In this document: positions 24,347 to 36,003 of the stretch, piece by piece
How positions within the stretch are numbered: the stretch's first letter is position 1
How the letters are laid out: each line of letters starts with the position of its first letter
Origin: Nymphaea colorata
Taxonomy: Eukaryota > Streptophyta > Magnoliopsida > Nymphaeales > Nymphaeaceae
NCBI RefSeq assembly: GCF_008831285.2
Contig: NC_045146.1
Coordinates: 16,321,289-16,385,288, forward strand
Length of the DNA: 64,000 nucleotides
Reading direction: 5' to 3'
Notes under the pieces: generated by a model
Databases searched by the model: none
What the model was told of the DNA's origin: nothing
What the model saw: only the letters and a program-made list of their open reading frames with translations
Program-made: the position numbers and the translations under genes

Positions 24347-25655
24347 ATCACTTAATCTCTTGATATATCACCTTTATCGTCACAAGGTAGTGGCATTCTC
24401 CTGATTCAGAAAGCGATGGTAACAAAAAAGTTCGAAAATTTTATTGCTTGTTTTGTCAAACAGTAGAATCTTAGTGCTGAAATGAAAATGTCATGCTATC
24501 AAACACAAGACAATTGGAACCCAGAATTTTCATTTTGTTCAAGTTTGAACTGAAATTATGATACTGGAATTTTCATTCCGGAATCATAAGTCCAAGCTGT
24601 CAAAGGACCCCACACATTTTCACGTGAAAGAAGCTTCAATTGCACAGCGCATTCCCAGGGAGGGAGCTACAACTCACCTTTGATAAGAAAACAAGAATTA
24701 TGTATTTACTGGTGTAGTTTGCACGATGTTTTTTGTTTCAGGCCATCAGTCCATGAGACAAAAGCCCAATCCTCTTTAATATGGAAGAAGCTCGTAGCCT
24801 CAAAAGATATTAAAGACAACTATAACAGTGGTACCATAGGAAAAGAGGAGCTGGCCGATAGTAGATATGCATATACAACCTTTGATCTTTTATGGGTTTT
24901 GTGGACATTTTTCATTATCTTAGATAATCTGTTCAGACGTAGATTGGGTGTCTCGTTCATGACAGACAGGCATTGCAGTCTGATTCTTTTTACCATCTCT
25001 GCAAAAGTGCGTACTTCTAACCTGATACTGGTAAGTTTGCATGAAATTAGTGAAAGAAGTTTACTATCTTCCAAACCTGATTCACACAACATTGTGTGAG
25101 ATTAGTGAAAGAAGTATCATTGGATTATGAAAAATGTATATGTCAAGCATATGGTCACAGACTTGCGACTGAGTTGGACATGGTAAAGGGGTTTTATCAT
25201 TTTTCATTTTAGCTGTATTCATCATGTTGTGCTTGATGGGAATTCATTTTTCTTCAAACTATGTGGGCTTCTAACATATTCTCTCACTTTGCAACCTCAA
25301 TAAAAGCGAGAGAATGAGAGAAAGAGGGAGGGAGGGTTATGTTGCATTATTTAATGGTGGGTATTGCTCTATTGATCAGTTTTGCCTTGTCATCTCCTTC
25401 CTCGGTCCACTTTCATTGCTAAACTCTCCCTGTTCTGTAATCTCTCAGTATTTGCCTCTCCATCTCATTCTTTTACTAGATACCCCTTTTTCCAGCTCTT
25501 GGTTCTGCAATGAACTGCTGTCTCGAGCTCTCCTTCCTGTCCCTGCAAAATTGGTGTTCCATCCAGGGTAAGAAGATGAGGTCTCAAAGAAAGGCTCCTT
25601 CAATGTCAGACTTGTGCAGAAAGGTTTTTTGAACATTCTGGACCGTGCATTCTTG

Positions 25656-26570
25656 CCTTAGTTGTCAAAACATCTAGCCGCTGCCTAGGCACCAGCCAAT
25701 GCCTTGCCCCTAGGCGCACCTGGCCTAAAAAGGCGTCCAATATCTACCAGACTTTTATTCTGTTACTAACACTTCAGTTCTTTGAGGGCTTTTCTGTAAT
25801 TAAGTCATATCTAGCTAAAAAAGTTGCCATAATAAAAAATTGCATTTTGTCTGTAGATGAAGATGAGGAAATTTACCCATATTTAACAAATTTTTACTTT
25901 GTTACTTGTGTACTGAATATTTGATGACAACGAATTGATAAGTATATGCATCACAGAGGATTTTTACAACACAGTAATTTAGGAAATGTTTTATGCTTCA
26001 TGTGTGGACTATCATCCACATAGTTCATATTGTTTCTTTGCAGCTCTAACATCAGACTATGTTGAAGTGAGGTCTGCACATATTTCTCTGATTACTAGAC
26101 ATACACTAAACAAGAGAAACTGATGGTTTTTTTACCATAAACCTAGGCTTTAACATGGGGAAGAAGGCTGGCATAGGTAAAACAAAATATGTTGTAGAGC
26201 ACATATATATACAGAAATTCATGGTGTTATAGAATATGTACTTAACGTATGGTTGAGACTTCCACTTGATGAGTTGATATAGATTATGTAATTAAGTATA
26301 TAAAACTGTACTTAAAGAACAGAAGTTATATAATATAACTGCACATAATATAAGTATATGCAGTATAACAGTGTAGAATAAAATTACAGGACTTAATTTG
26401 AAGGGAAGGGCGACTTTTCACCTTCCCATGGACTAGGCGTGCTAGTGCCTAGTCCAGCCTAGGCGCACCTAAGCACCAGTCTAACACTTGATGCCTAAGT
26501 GATGGACTTAGGAGACGGATGCGGACTCAGGCCTAGGCGTGGACTAGGCGACGCCTTAACAACTAAGGTT
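25656..26570. mobile_element. Non-autonomous DNA transposon of about 0.9 kb with cctaggcg-rich ends
   Basis: The left end reads CCTTAGTTGTCAAAAC, then ccgctgcctaggc. The right end in reverse complement reads CCTTAGTTGTTAAGGCG, then cctaggc. The outer ten bases are identical, and subterminal regions on both sides are packed with cctaggc/gcctagg words (25680-25735 and 26425-26555), as in hAT-type elements where such repeats bind transposase. The interior is AT-rich with no long frame. Flanks ttcttgcc and tttttgcc resemble an 8-base target duplication but do not sit symmetrically against the ends, so the borders are uncertain by a few bases. Confidence 0.6.
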
Positions 26571-27751
26571 TTTGCCCAGAACATATATTTGCCCTAATGG
26601 CTGTTGGCATTTTTTGGTGGATTTTTCTTGTTTGGTATGAGTGCTTCTATCTGTTTTTCATTTTCGAGTAACCTTGTTGTTACAGCTAGTTCTCAATCTT
26701 GGATGATCCATTGAGGCACTGCTAACTTTCTCTCAGTTTTGCAAGCCTTTGAACTTAACTTGAAGAAGCTCATTCTCACAATTGAGCATTGATTGCTAGC
26801 TCAGAAAGTATATATGATAACTACGATGTTCAGATTGTCTATTTGAATTTTTCATTTGCAGGGGTTGGGATTCTTATGGTACAGTGTTGCTTGACTTTTG
26901 GGGTTTCTGACTATTAAAGGCACTGTCATCTGAAATGTGTGTTGGATTCCTGGTTGAAATTTGAACAAATAAGGATTTGGATTCCTGGTTTCCTGCAGTT
27001 ATGTATCCTGCAAGGCCATATTAAGCTTGCAGAACCCTGCAAGGATTCTCTGATTATCTCAGGATCTCACCATTGGAGGATGACAAACTATGATGCTTTC
27101 TCAATTTAGTGAAACAAATATGATTATGGTTCTTACTTTTGGGTGCTTTAGATACACAAGCGCTATCATTATGACCATTTAGAACTGTAACCAAGAGCTT
27201 TCTCAACTGTGGTATTCTTCCCATCTGTGATGCTGGTATTTTCATCTAGAGTAAATTTTTCGGGGGCATCAAATGGCCCCAAGTATCTTAGGCGTCAAGC
27301 AATATCTTCTTCTCATTTTCTGATCTGTCCATTTTCTTGGTTGACCAAGTGTTTGTGAGGTAGATAAACATGCTTGGCAATATAATAATTATAACAAACT
27401 GAAAGAGGTCGATGAGCAATTTGTTTTTTTGACGTTCTTAAGATGACAGTGTTGCTTTAGATGGTTCTCTCGAGAAGAGAATACAGAAGAAATGTGGGGA
27501 TGTATATGTTGTGCAAATTTTGGTTGTTTAAGCTGGTTGTTTCGTGTCAAAACCTTATAATGACCTGGCCAGGACATGATTCTGTTGTTAAACTGCTAGT
27601 TGAAGCAAATGTTGCTTATTTTGTCACAGAAAATATTGAATTGATCCAGTATCCTAACTTAAATTTCCTGCAAGCCATCCTTTTTGAATTTGGGATTGGT
27701 GACTATACATGGAAATATTGATGCTGATTATGGTGCAGAGTTAAGCATTTA
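26571..27751. other. Upstream region of COX16
   Basis: No supportable gene. An acceptor-like ggtgcag at 27733-27739, just before the COX16 start, could end a leader intron, but no matching first exon was identified. Confidence 0.4.
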
Positions 27752-28761
27752 ATGGTGATGGTGATGAGTAATTCTATGGATTCCGCTAACAAGGTTGGTA
27801 TGACATTCCCTGGTTCTGAGAAGATGAAAGAATCAGCAGCAACTTTTAAAAGGTTGGGGCGTAGAAATCCGTTTCTTCGTTACGGTCTTCCACTTATTTC
27901 AGTCACTGTGCTTGGTGCGATGGGCCTTGCTCATCTTTTACAAGGGAGGCAAGTAGCAGTCTTCTGTTTACTTTGTAGTTTCAACTTGTTCCTACTGTGT
28001 ATTCAGGGTATTGCTAGATAAATAGAATTCTTCAAAAAATTCTCCACTTTTTGGGACCCTTTGGGCAGTGGTACCATGCGTTGAAATGCAAGTTATCCTC
28101 CGTATGGGTGATATCCAAAATTCTCCTGAACTTGCAGTTATGATGTCATCAAGCAAATTCCAGATTGCCGGTTTTGACCAAGCAGTAGTTCTTTTCTTGA
28201 AAATCTACTGACAGATTCTATTCTGCCCGGTCCTACAGTTGGCCGTTAGTGTCTATTTTCTGATATATTGTTTTCATATATATTGGTGCAAATATCATAT
28301 GCCTCGAAGAATGTAAGTTTTTTGCGTCAAATTAGCTAAATTTTTAATTCAACTTGCAAGCCATTCCACAATAGACAAGCTTGTATCTCGAGAGTTGCTT
28401 TCTTCTCACTGGAGGCCTCTTGTTTTCATCCAGCAAGGAGGTGGACAAAGTGAGAGATGACAGTGCATGGGAGGTTATTCAGACTACAAAGGCATTGTCG
28501 AGGACTGGACCTTTGGAGGGTACAAATCCGAAAAAATTTTCTCTTGAAGAGGAGTTAAAGGTATTGTGCTTCAGATTGAAGGGCTTGGGTCTCTGCTGTC
28601 ATAAAATCTTCCTGTAGGCTTGATCAAAGAAACTAGTGCATTTAGTGTGTATAATCTGTACGAATGTTGTTTCTTGAGTGCAGGCCCTGCAAAAGAAGGT
28701 GGACATAAACAACTACGAGTACAAAAGGATTCCCAAACCAAATGAGGGCCGCAACAGCTAG
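27752..28761 (+). CDS. COX16: COX16 homologue, cytochrome c oxidase assembly factor
   Basis: Three exons (27752-27948, 28434-28560, 28684-28761) give 133 aa. Landmarks are [20 protein letters not shown] (single inner-membrane helix, about residues 46-65), [50 protein letters not shown] and KRIPKP. These follow plant and fungal COX16, a mitochondrial inner-membrane protein that helps build complex IV. Intron 1 begins with GC (AG|GCAAGT): using the nearest GT instead shifts the frame and meets a stop within ten codons, while the GC site restores the conserved QGSK. The start is uncertain, because in-frame ATGs at 27752, 27758, 27764 and 27776 are all possible; the last would give the length most like relatives. 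Confidence 0.9.
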
Positions 28762-31700
28762 AAGCTAATCATCCTCGTAACTTGTCTTTTGGGTTTCTTT
28801 TTTTTTAGCTAATAAAAATATATGCTGCCAACTGCCAACTCTAGTTGGCATATGTTGGTTTTCTGTCATCTACGGTACGTTGATAAAGGAAAAATACTTG
28901 TAACTAAAATGTAGAATGTGAGTGGCATCGGGCTGGCTTTATTCCGCTAGTATGGAAATGTACCCTTAAAAAATCATCGTGTGGTAATTTTCATGCATTT
29001 TTGGTCTGCATGCAAAGAGTGGTCTCTGTTCTTTTAATCTGCGGAGCTGTAGAAACTCCTGCCAGCAGAAATCATACGGATGCTCTTCCCGACAACTATA
29101 TCACAGGTGAATAGTGTGGATCATTGTTTATGTTATGCCTTAGTAAATTTATGCGGAAGTAATTTAACTTGTACATGAAACAGTAACATGCTGAAAATGC
29201 TTCCGTTATTTTGTTTAGTGAATTAAATGGTTGCAAAGCCTGTCTTAGTTACTTTTCTTTGACTCGCTTAAAGGGTCCTTCCCTAGTCACTGGTCTGCAA
29301 AAGCAAAATTGTTGGATTTAGTGACTTTTGATGGCTTCAACTTATTGATCAACCGCATGTTCCTCACATTGGGTTCAGTTTGTTGGGAAAGAATAAAAAG
29401 AGGTTTTGCGTGATCAATACTGTCAAGGGCGGTATGCATAGTTGAATGGCGAAGAAAGCTTATGTCTCATTAAAACTAAAGTCTCAGCGAGTTTGCTTCC
29501 TCAACGGGACGACATTTGAGGTCCCGATGACTCCTTGCTCTTCGACTAGAACCTTGGGGGTAGAAATTTCACCCGGTCTAACACGTAGACAAAAATGGTT
29601 GATTCTGTCGGTTAGCTTTGTAAGTCCTTGATAATGTTGTTGAAGTATTAGATCCATTATTAATTCGTGTCTGTAGACATAATGTGAACCTTTTCGAAGT
29701 GAGAATAAGGGAAGGATAATATTTTGAATGACAAATAAGGAGAATATTTTGAATGACAAATAAATACGAATCCTCCTAATATTGAAGTACTATAAATAAG
29801 TCCTGTACTAAATTTTCTGCAAACAAAAGGAATACGGAAATTTGAACAAAGTTTTAGTTGTAACTTTCAGGTGAGTGTTGAAGTGTAACTTACAAAAAAA
29901 TGTTGGAAGTGGTTTTGCGGCTTGCATGTTGTTTTCTTAGTTAAAGTTTCTAGATCATAAATGTTAAAAGACCGGATAGGACAAACTATTTTTATTTTTG
30001 TGCTCTTAGGTGTCTAATTTTGGATTTGTGCGTAATATGGGTGTCTTTTTCTGCTCCGAGATGTATCTCTTCGGTTTTCAAATTAAATAATCAGAACATA
30101 GATTGAAACTGGGCTTTTTGGAGCTTCAGAATTGACAATTAGCACCTATGAATTTCCTTCAGTTGCCTTTTTCCTCGAGGGACAACCCACTCTAGCTCTG
30201 CTCATTTACAAATACTGATCGTGGTGCCATTTTTCGGCGTCTTATCTCGCTCATCTAGAGGTGTCCTTCATGGAGGCTGGCAAACTGCTCTGATTAGTAC
30301 ACCTCCATTTCTGACGGTCCAACTTGTTGGGCAGCAGACGGTCTCAATTCCTGGTTTACCTGCTGTACTTACTGCTGCCTGAATGAGTGTAATATCCTAT
30401 GCAGAAACCCTCTGAAATTTTAGGGTCTTTCACTCGGGCGGCAGGTGCAATACGGCTCCGCCACACCAATTTCAAATTTTCAATTCATGTCCTTCACTGG
30501 TAGTTCGCCGGTTTAAATCCGTGGGCGTCAGTTTTTATACATTCTTCTCCGTTTTTTTAGTATTTCTTACAAATAGCCTGAGTTGAAAGAAACCAGTTCT
30601 GCAGTATGGTAGGGGAGACACCGGCAAACCCTCCCGTGTATGTTTTGGTGTTGAGATATGGCTCTCAGGATAGAGTTGCGTTATCAACTCCATCTGCAAT
30701 ACAATGTTTTGGTGGCAGTACTTCTCCCAAATATCAAAATGCTTATCAATGGGCACTTTCGGCTTGCAATTACACTCGTTTCTCAAACAGTGCCTTAGAT
30801 ATGTTAATTGTCTCAGCCAAGATATCTAAGATGTATTTGAATTCTTGGAGTTCGGTGGAAAATTTATGGATGCGCTTCCTTGACAGTTACCTTTTCCCCT
30901 TAATTTTCGACTGAATCAATCAATAATGTTGGCTATGTACTGGAAGTCGGAAAGTCTCGATCCCTTTCCATTGTCGATCTAAAAAGTCTGATTGTGTTGA
31001 TCTTACAAAACTATCAAACTGCAACACCGTCATCAGATTGGAGGCCTTAAACTCAGTCTAGCTAAACATGACAAACTCTCGCAGGCGACTTGAGAAAAGA
31101 AAGATCAGTCGGCGCTTAAAATTCTAAAATTGTGAAAAAGAAAAGGACAACTTGTTAACGATAAAACTTACAAGAAAAAAACTGTTCAGGACATCTACTC
31201 CTGCAACAGGGTGGTCCCTAAAGTATCCATGAGAGTGAAAGCTCATCTACAACCTAGTGTGAAGGTACGGCTTTGTAACTCTGCTTCTCCATTAGAGGTT
31301 TGAAATTTGACCATCGACCCAGACGGGCGGAGCTTTTTCTTCCTCTTAAATAAAGACTGAGACCAATATTTTTTTCACTGGCATGAACTTCCCAACCCAG
31401 AAAGTTTATGTTTACCGTGCATTTTGTTGGTTGGCCCTCAGATAAAAACTATGATTGATGCTGGTATGTTACCAAGCTAATTTCCATTACAAACCAACTA
31501 GAAACTTTTTAACTACATCTGCTCATGACCAACAACCATGTGAAGCCAATAAATTATTTTTTCGGCCCTTTCCCGCAGTGTGTCTCTATTGGATATAAAT
31601 CACCAAACCCGTTTCCTTTGTGAAATTTAAGAGAATGTGACAGGCGAGGCATGTGTACGAGAAGTTTCTGTGCCGTTGTTTGCTGGTGATTTATGGTGCT

Positions 31701-34700
31701 GCCAACTCTGAGGGGATATACTAGCCTCCATGTGAGCTGTGCTGGCTGTCCCGACCATCACACAATTTCCTCTCATGGCCGCCGACCTTACCTTTACCGG
31801 AGCTTGAACAACCATCGACCAAGTTTTGGCCGAGCTTGACAACATGAGACTTTCTAAGGAGCCGGATTCGAACAGTTTATGCTGGGTTCCAGCTCGGCTG
31901 GAATGCAACCATGACCTGCCATTCTGCATTATTGGTAGGATTGACTTTCATTGGGCCGATCCTACCCAAGAGAAGGACTCCCAAGTGAAGGATTAAGACT
32001 TGTTGGAATGGGCGAAGTGAGTGACTTTATGATCCATAAGCTGCCAAACAGGCCCCTACAGATAAGGTCCACTGGTTCAATTTGCTAGGATTCGGTGGCA
32101 TGATTTGTCATTGCCAAGAAGACTAGGATTTGGTAGCACGATTTGTCATTGAGGAGAACGACAAACAGCTTCCGTTGAGATCTCTCATTCATGAGAAACA
32201 CTAGTGCTGGACGACCGTCTCCCTCCTCTACATCTCATCAAAAAGAAGGGGAGAAAGGACATTCAATAATTTGTCCATATCTTCACCTCTTCTTTTGTGA
32301 TCCTACACTTAGGTTATAGGAAAAGACATCCAATTTGTTCACAATTCTCTTTGGATTACCAGCTACTTCTCTGATCTCTGTCTCTCTCTCTCTTTCTCAC
32401 GCCACACACGCACATACATATCTAGCGCTTATGTAGTAAATGTGTACTAAATTGCTTTTGTTTGGTTTACCTGCTCGTGTATTCCAACATACATCGACAT
32501 TAAAAAGCGCATGTTTTGTGCATCTCGTTTGGGCCAGGTGTGAAGCCCGTAAGTATCTGTTCCATTGCCCATTAAGAAATCGTCCTAATTGCTTTCTGGT
32601 TCTATCTGTCAAGTATTGATCTTCTACTACTTTAAGGTCTTAAGCCAATCTGCCCAGCCAGATTTAAGAAGCTCAGTCGTCATTTCATCCTGCTTCTTAA
32701 GTTTCACAATAAACCAAATACTAAATTATATCAGGTATATAAATTCAATAAAACTCCGCAAAAGCAAGCATGATGTCCCCAATAAGCCTCACCTACTTTA
32801 CAGTCAGGTACCATGATAAACGGAAGCAATTCTTTGAAGATCACAACGCCATATAGATCTTTGGGAAAGCACATTCATGATTGGGAGACAAAGATATTTG
32901 AAGAAATTGATATTCATCTCCAATACACCAGGCTTCTGCTCATATTGCAGCAGAATCATAGCACTGTGTGCAATTATTTGCATTCATTTATTGCTTTTGA
33001 ATAGGCCCAGCAAAACCCTGGAGGTCCTCTTTTGCCCATCACTCTCAGAATTCAATTTTGTGGCAAAAGGCACAATGTTTGAGTTTCAGATACATTTGAG
33101 ATAACGAAACAAATGGTGTTTAATGTCTTCCATTGTTGCATCATGCCTCGGCTTTCCTCATGTTTGCTTTGCCCTAAACAGGAAGACAACTCTCATCATG
33201 TTTGGAAAACTTAATCACATTACGTTTAAAAAAAAAAAAAATCCTTCTGCAAATAAGAAGCATAGCAGTATCCTGATATGGTACAGATAAAGAAATTGGA
33301 TTAGCAAGGACAAATAAAAGAAGATAAGGTAAAATGGTGGATTACAGTATCAATGTAAAACGATTAGGATGTGATACTTGTCCTGTCCAGCACTAAAAGA
33401 AGCTATGGACCCCAACAAAAACAGGCGTGGCTTTATATTCGTCGTTTTACATCAGATATCTTGTTTCTGCTCTTGTCGTTGATCTATATAATGAGGGATT
33501 TGCTTATAGCTAGCAGCATGAAGATCATAAACTTGCTTTCTGTTAGAAGTAACGCTTGCAATAGTATGGAGCACCAAAGAAGGTGTTCAGTCAACCACAG
33601 TCAAAGGTATCTTCCAACTTAAATGACAAATGTTATTCTTTCTTGAAGAAAAGGGAAGGATATTATGCCATGGCATACTTAAAACCTCAATTTATCGTGT
33701 ACTAGTTTTTATAAGACTGTCAAAACCCTGCCAACTTGTGGACAAAAAGTATTAGCTAATATAATTGCAACGTAGTTTAACGATATAGGGCAACTCCGGA
33801 AACAACTAGTCAATTTCTTTCATTTCTCAGGTTAACGACAGTTAGGCTATTCTTCGATAGTTTTCATGGAAATCTGATCCTCATTAGGAAAATCACAAAA
33901 CTTGATTTTCTTCCAAAATTGTAGGAAAAAATAGTCCTGAAAATAGGAAATCTTCATTTTAGATCATCATATATATCATCAGAAACTTGAGAAACCCAAT
34001 CTGTGTCGGCAAACATGTTTCTTTTTTAGTAAATCGCTTATTAATGAACCACACTTCAAATCGGCTTTAGCGTCTAGAAAAAATTAACTTCTCCTTCTGA
34101 GAAATCGCCTTCTTATCAACATGTTTCTCCACCTATTTATTAATTATTCTAGCACATGACATCCTTCTGGCAGATTGACCAACTTCTACCTTGGCAATCA
34201 AATACTAAGGGGAAAGAAGCCGGAGAACAGATCAGCGTACATATTTTTCAAAATAGAAGAGCCACTGTTGCCAACAAAGTGAAGCAACGGCAACACTTTA
34301 GAGAACATCCACAAGTTATGCTTGGAGGAGCCTTGAGTACCAAGATACACCACCTGTTAGATTCCGATGTCTTGGAGGCAACAGTTGACATGACTTTCGT
34401 TTCATTTGTTGCCGTGAATGGCGAAATCATTCGGAACACAGTGGGTTCACGCTCGGCTTATTCTTCTCGCGGGTTGATCATCTCATTGAATCTGCATTTT
34501 AATGGCAGAAGCAACCATAGTTTCACAGTGAAAATTAAAGAGCCTCCAAGTAGCTTCCTTCAACAGCTACATGCTTTGAACTGAACTCTAAATTTGTTGC
34601 TTGCACAACTACATGCTCCAAACGTCAATAATGCACGGTATGAAACTAAATTACGAAAACTATCATGAGCCAAAGATGCTATTAGAATCAAACCAAGGCA

Positions 34701-36003
34701 CAAACAACCACCTATTTCTAAGACGGAAACTTTTCGTTTTAAAGAGTCCAAAGTAGAACCCATTTTCAAAAACTAATTGAAGATGTCAGTGGCGAGGCCC
34801 TAGCTAGGACCTGACGGCTAATCCCTCACACTCCACGGCCTGTCATTGCCGAGGTGAATATGGCTGCAACAGGGAGCTGACACCCATGAGAATTAAAAAA
34901 TGACCGCCCGTCAAATCGGCCTATTCCCACCCTACTGCACCAACCACCTAGCTCCTAAGGTCTGCCTCCTGAAACAAACAACATGGCAGTAAAACTCTAC
35001 AGGCCCTCACCGACATCAGGCGATAGTGCAACCTTATGATAAGCAATTAATTAAAATGCGTTACAGGTCGAGCTACAAGATCAAGCTAGTCTCGGTTTCC
35101 TGCCATGTGCATGGCACATGTCTGGTGTGATGGACCACAAAACTTGGAACTAATGGACTCCCTCCTTTCCCCAATGAAAGAACAAACAAGTCCTCATAGA
35201 GCGGGAAGTCAAAACTTTCACTCTTCTTCTTTTGGCTTTTTGGGCATCATCATGGGACCAGATTTAGCACAATTTGCGTTCAAAGGTGGTGCTAGGAAAT
35301 TCACGAGTTCAGTATCGTCCAAGCATTTGAGCGAACGAAAAAAATGTACTGTTCGAACACCTTGAAGAGACCTGTGGAATTCTAGGTAATATCTAAACCC
35401 TTTCTCAACTCGGAGCAGTAGTTGTCTAACTTTAAATGCAGAGAGAACAATGTGCAGTTTGACATACCAGAACTCCTTTTCACAATCAATTATACACAGC
35501 TGGCGAATTCAAGCGCTCAGAAGTCCTCATTCCTCTCTGTGAACTCTTTGGCACTTCATTATACAAAAAATCACAAGTACTCATTTAAGGGGATACCCAT
35601 CTAGCCCTACTGCAACTCAATACACATCTCTGACACAACCAAGTCAATGTATACAACATACACAGAAAATAAATCACAACCGGCCAACTTGGTCACATGG
35701 CAAAACCAACAGAAACCCTCTTCCTCTATCTCAGACACCTTTTATATCACACACCTTTTTTTTTTTTCTCTCTCTCTCTCTCTCTCTCTTCCCCCCACCA
35801 CCACCCCCCTCGCCCTCCCCCACCCCCCCTTCACATGACTTCCAAACGGGAAAATCAACATCCAGAGCTCTAAAAATGCACACTAATACAAATGATCAGT
35901 GAGTCAGCAGGACCACCAAAAGAAAACAGAAAAAGAAACAAATTGGGTGCTTTCCCCCTTCTTTTTTTTTTTTTTTTTTTTTTTCATTTTGTCTTGGTTT
36001 GAA
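28762..36003. other. 7.2 kb intergenic region without a supportable gene
   Basis: It contains short random frames only. At about 29705-29763 a 27-base word pair (gaatattttgaatgacaaataa) is tandemly repeated. At 31627-31929 a patch more GC-rich than its surroundings has a 100-codon minus-strand frame without known domains. A 142-codon frame at 34156-34584 is likewise unrecognised. Near 35750-35835 lie a poly-T, a CT run and C-rich sequence, and at 35962-35985 a long poly-T, close to the 3' end of the LRR kinase gene. Confidence 0.45.
35751..35792. repeat. poly-T followed by (CT)n microsatellite
   Basis: A run of T is followed by about twelve CT units, then C-rich sequence. It lies downstream of the LRR receptor-like gene. 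Confidence 0.85.

Noticed and set aside
24680-25099. 139-codon plus-strand frame
   Set aside because: No domain, and an open antisense frame of similar quality; no evidence of splicing.
31627-31929. 100-codon minus-strand frame in a GC-richer patch
   Set aside because: Looked coding-like at first, but no family, no splice sites and stops in the neighbouring sequence; perhaps an old decayed fragment.
34156-34584. 142-codon plus-strand frame
   Set aside because: No recognisable family, no splice partners and a random-looking composition.
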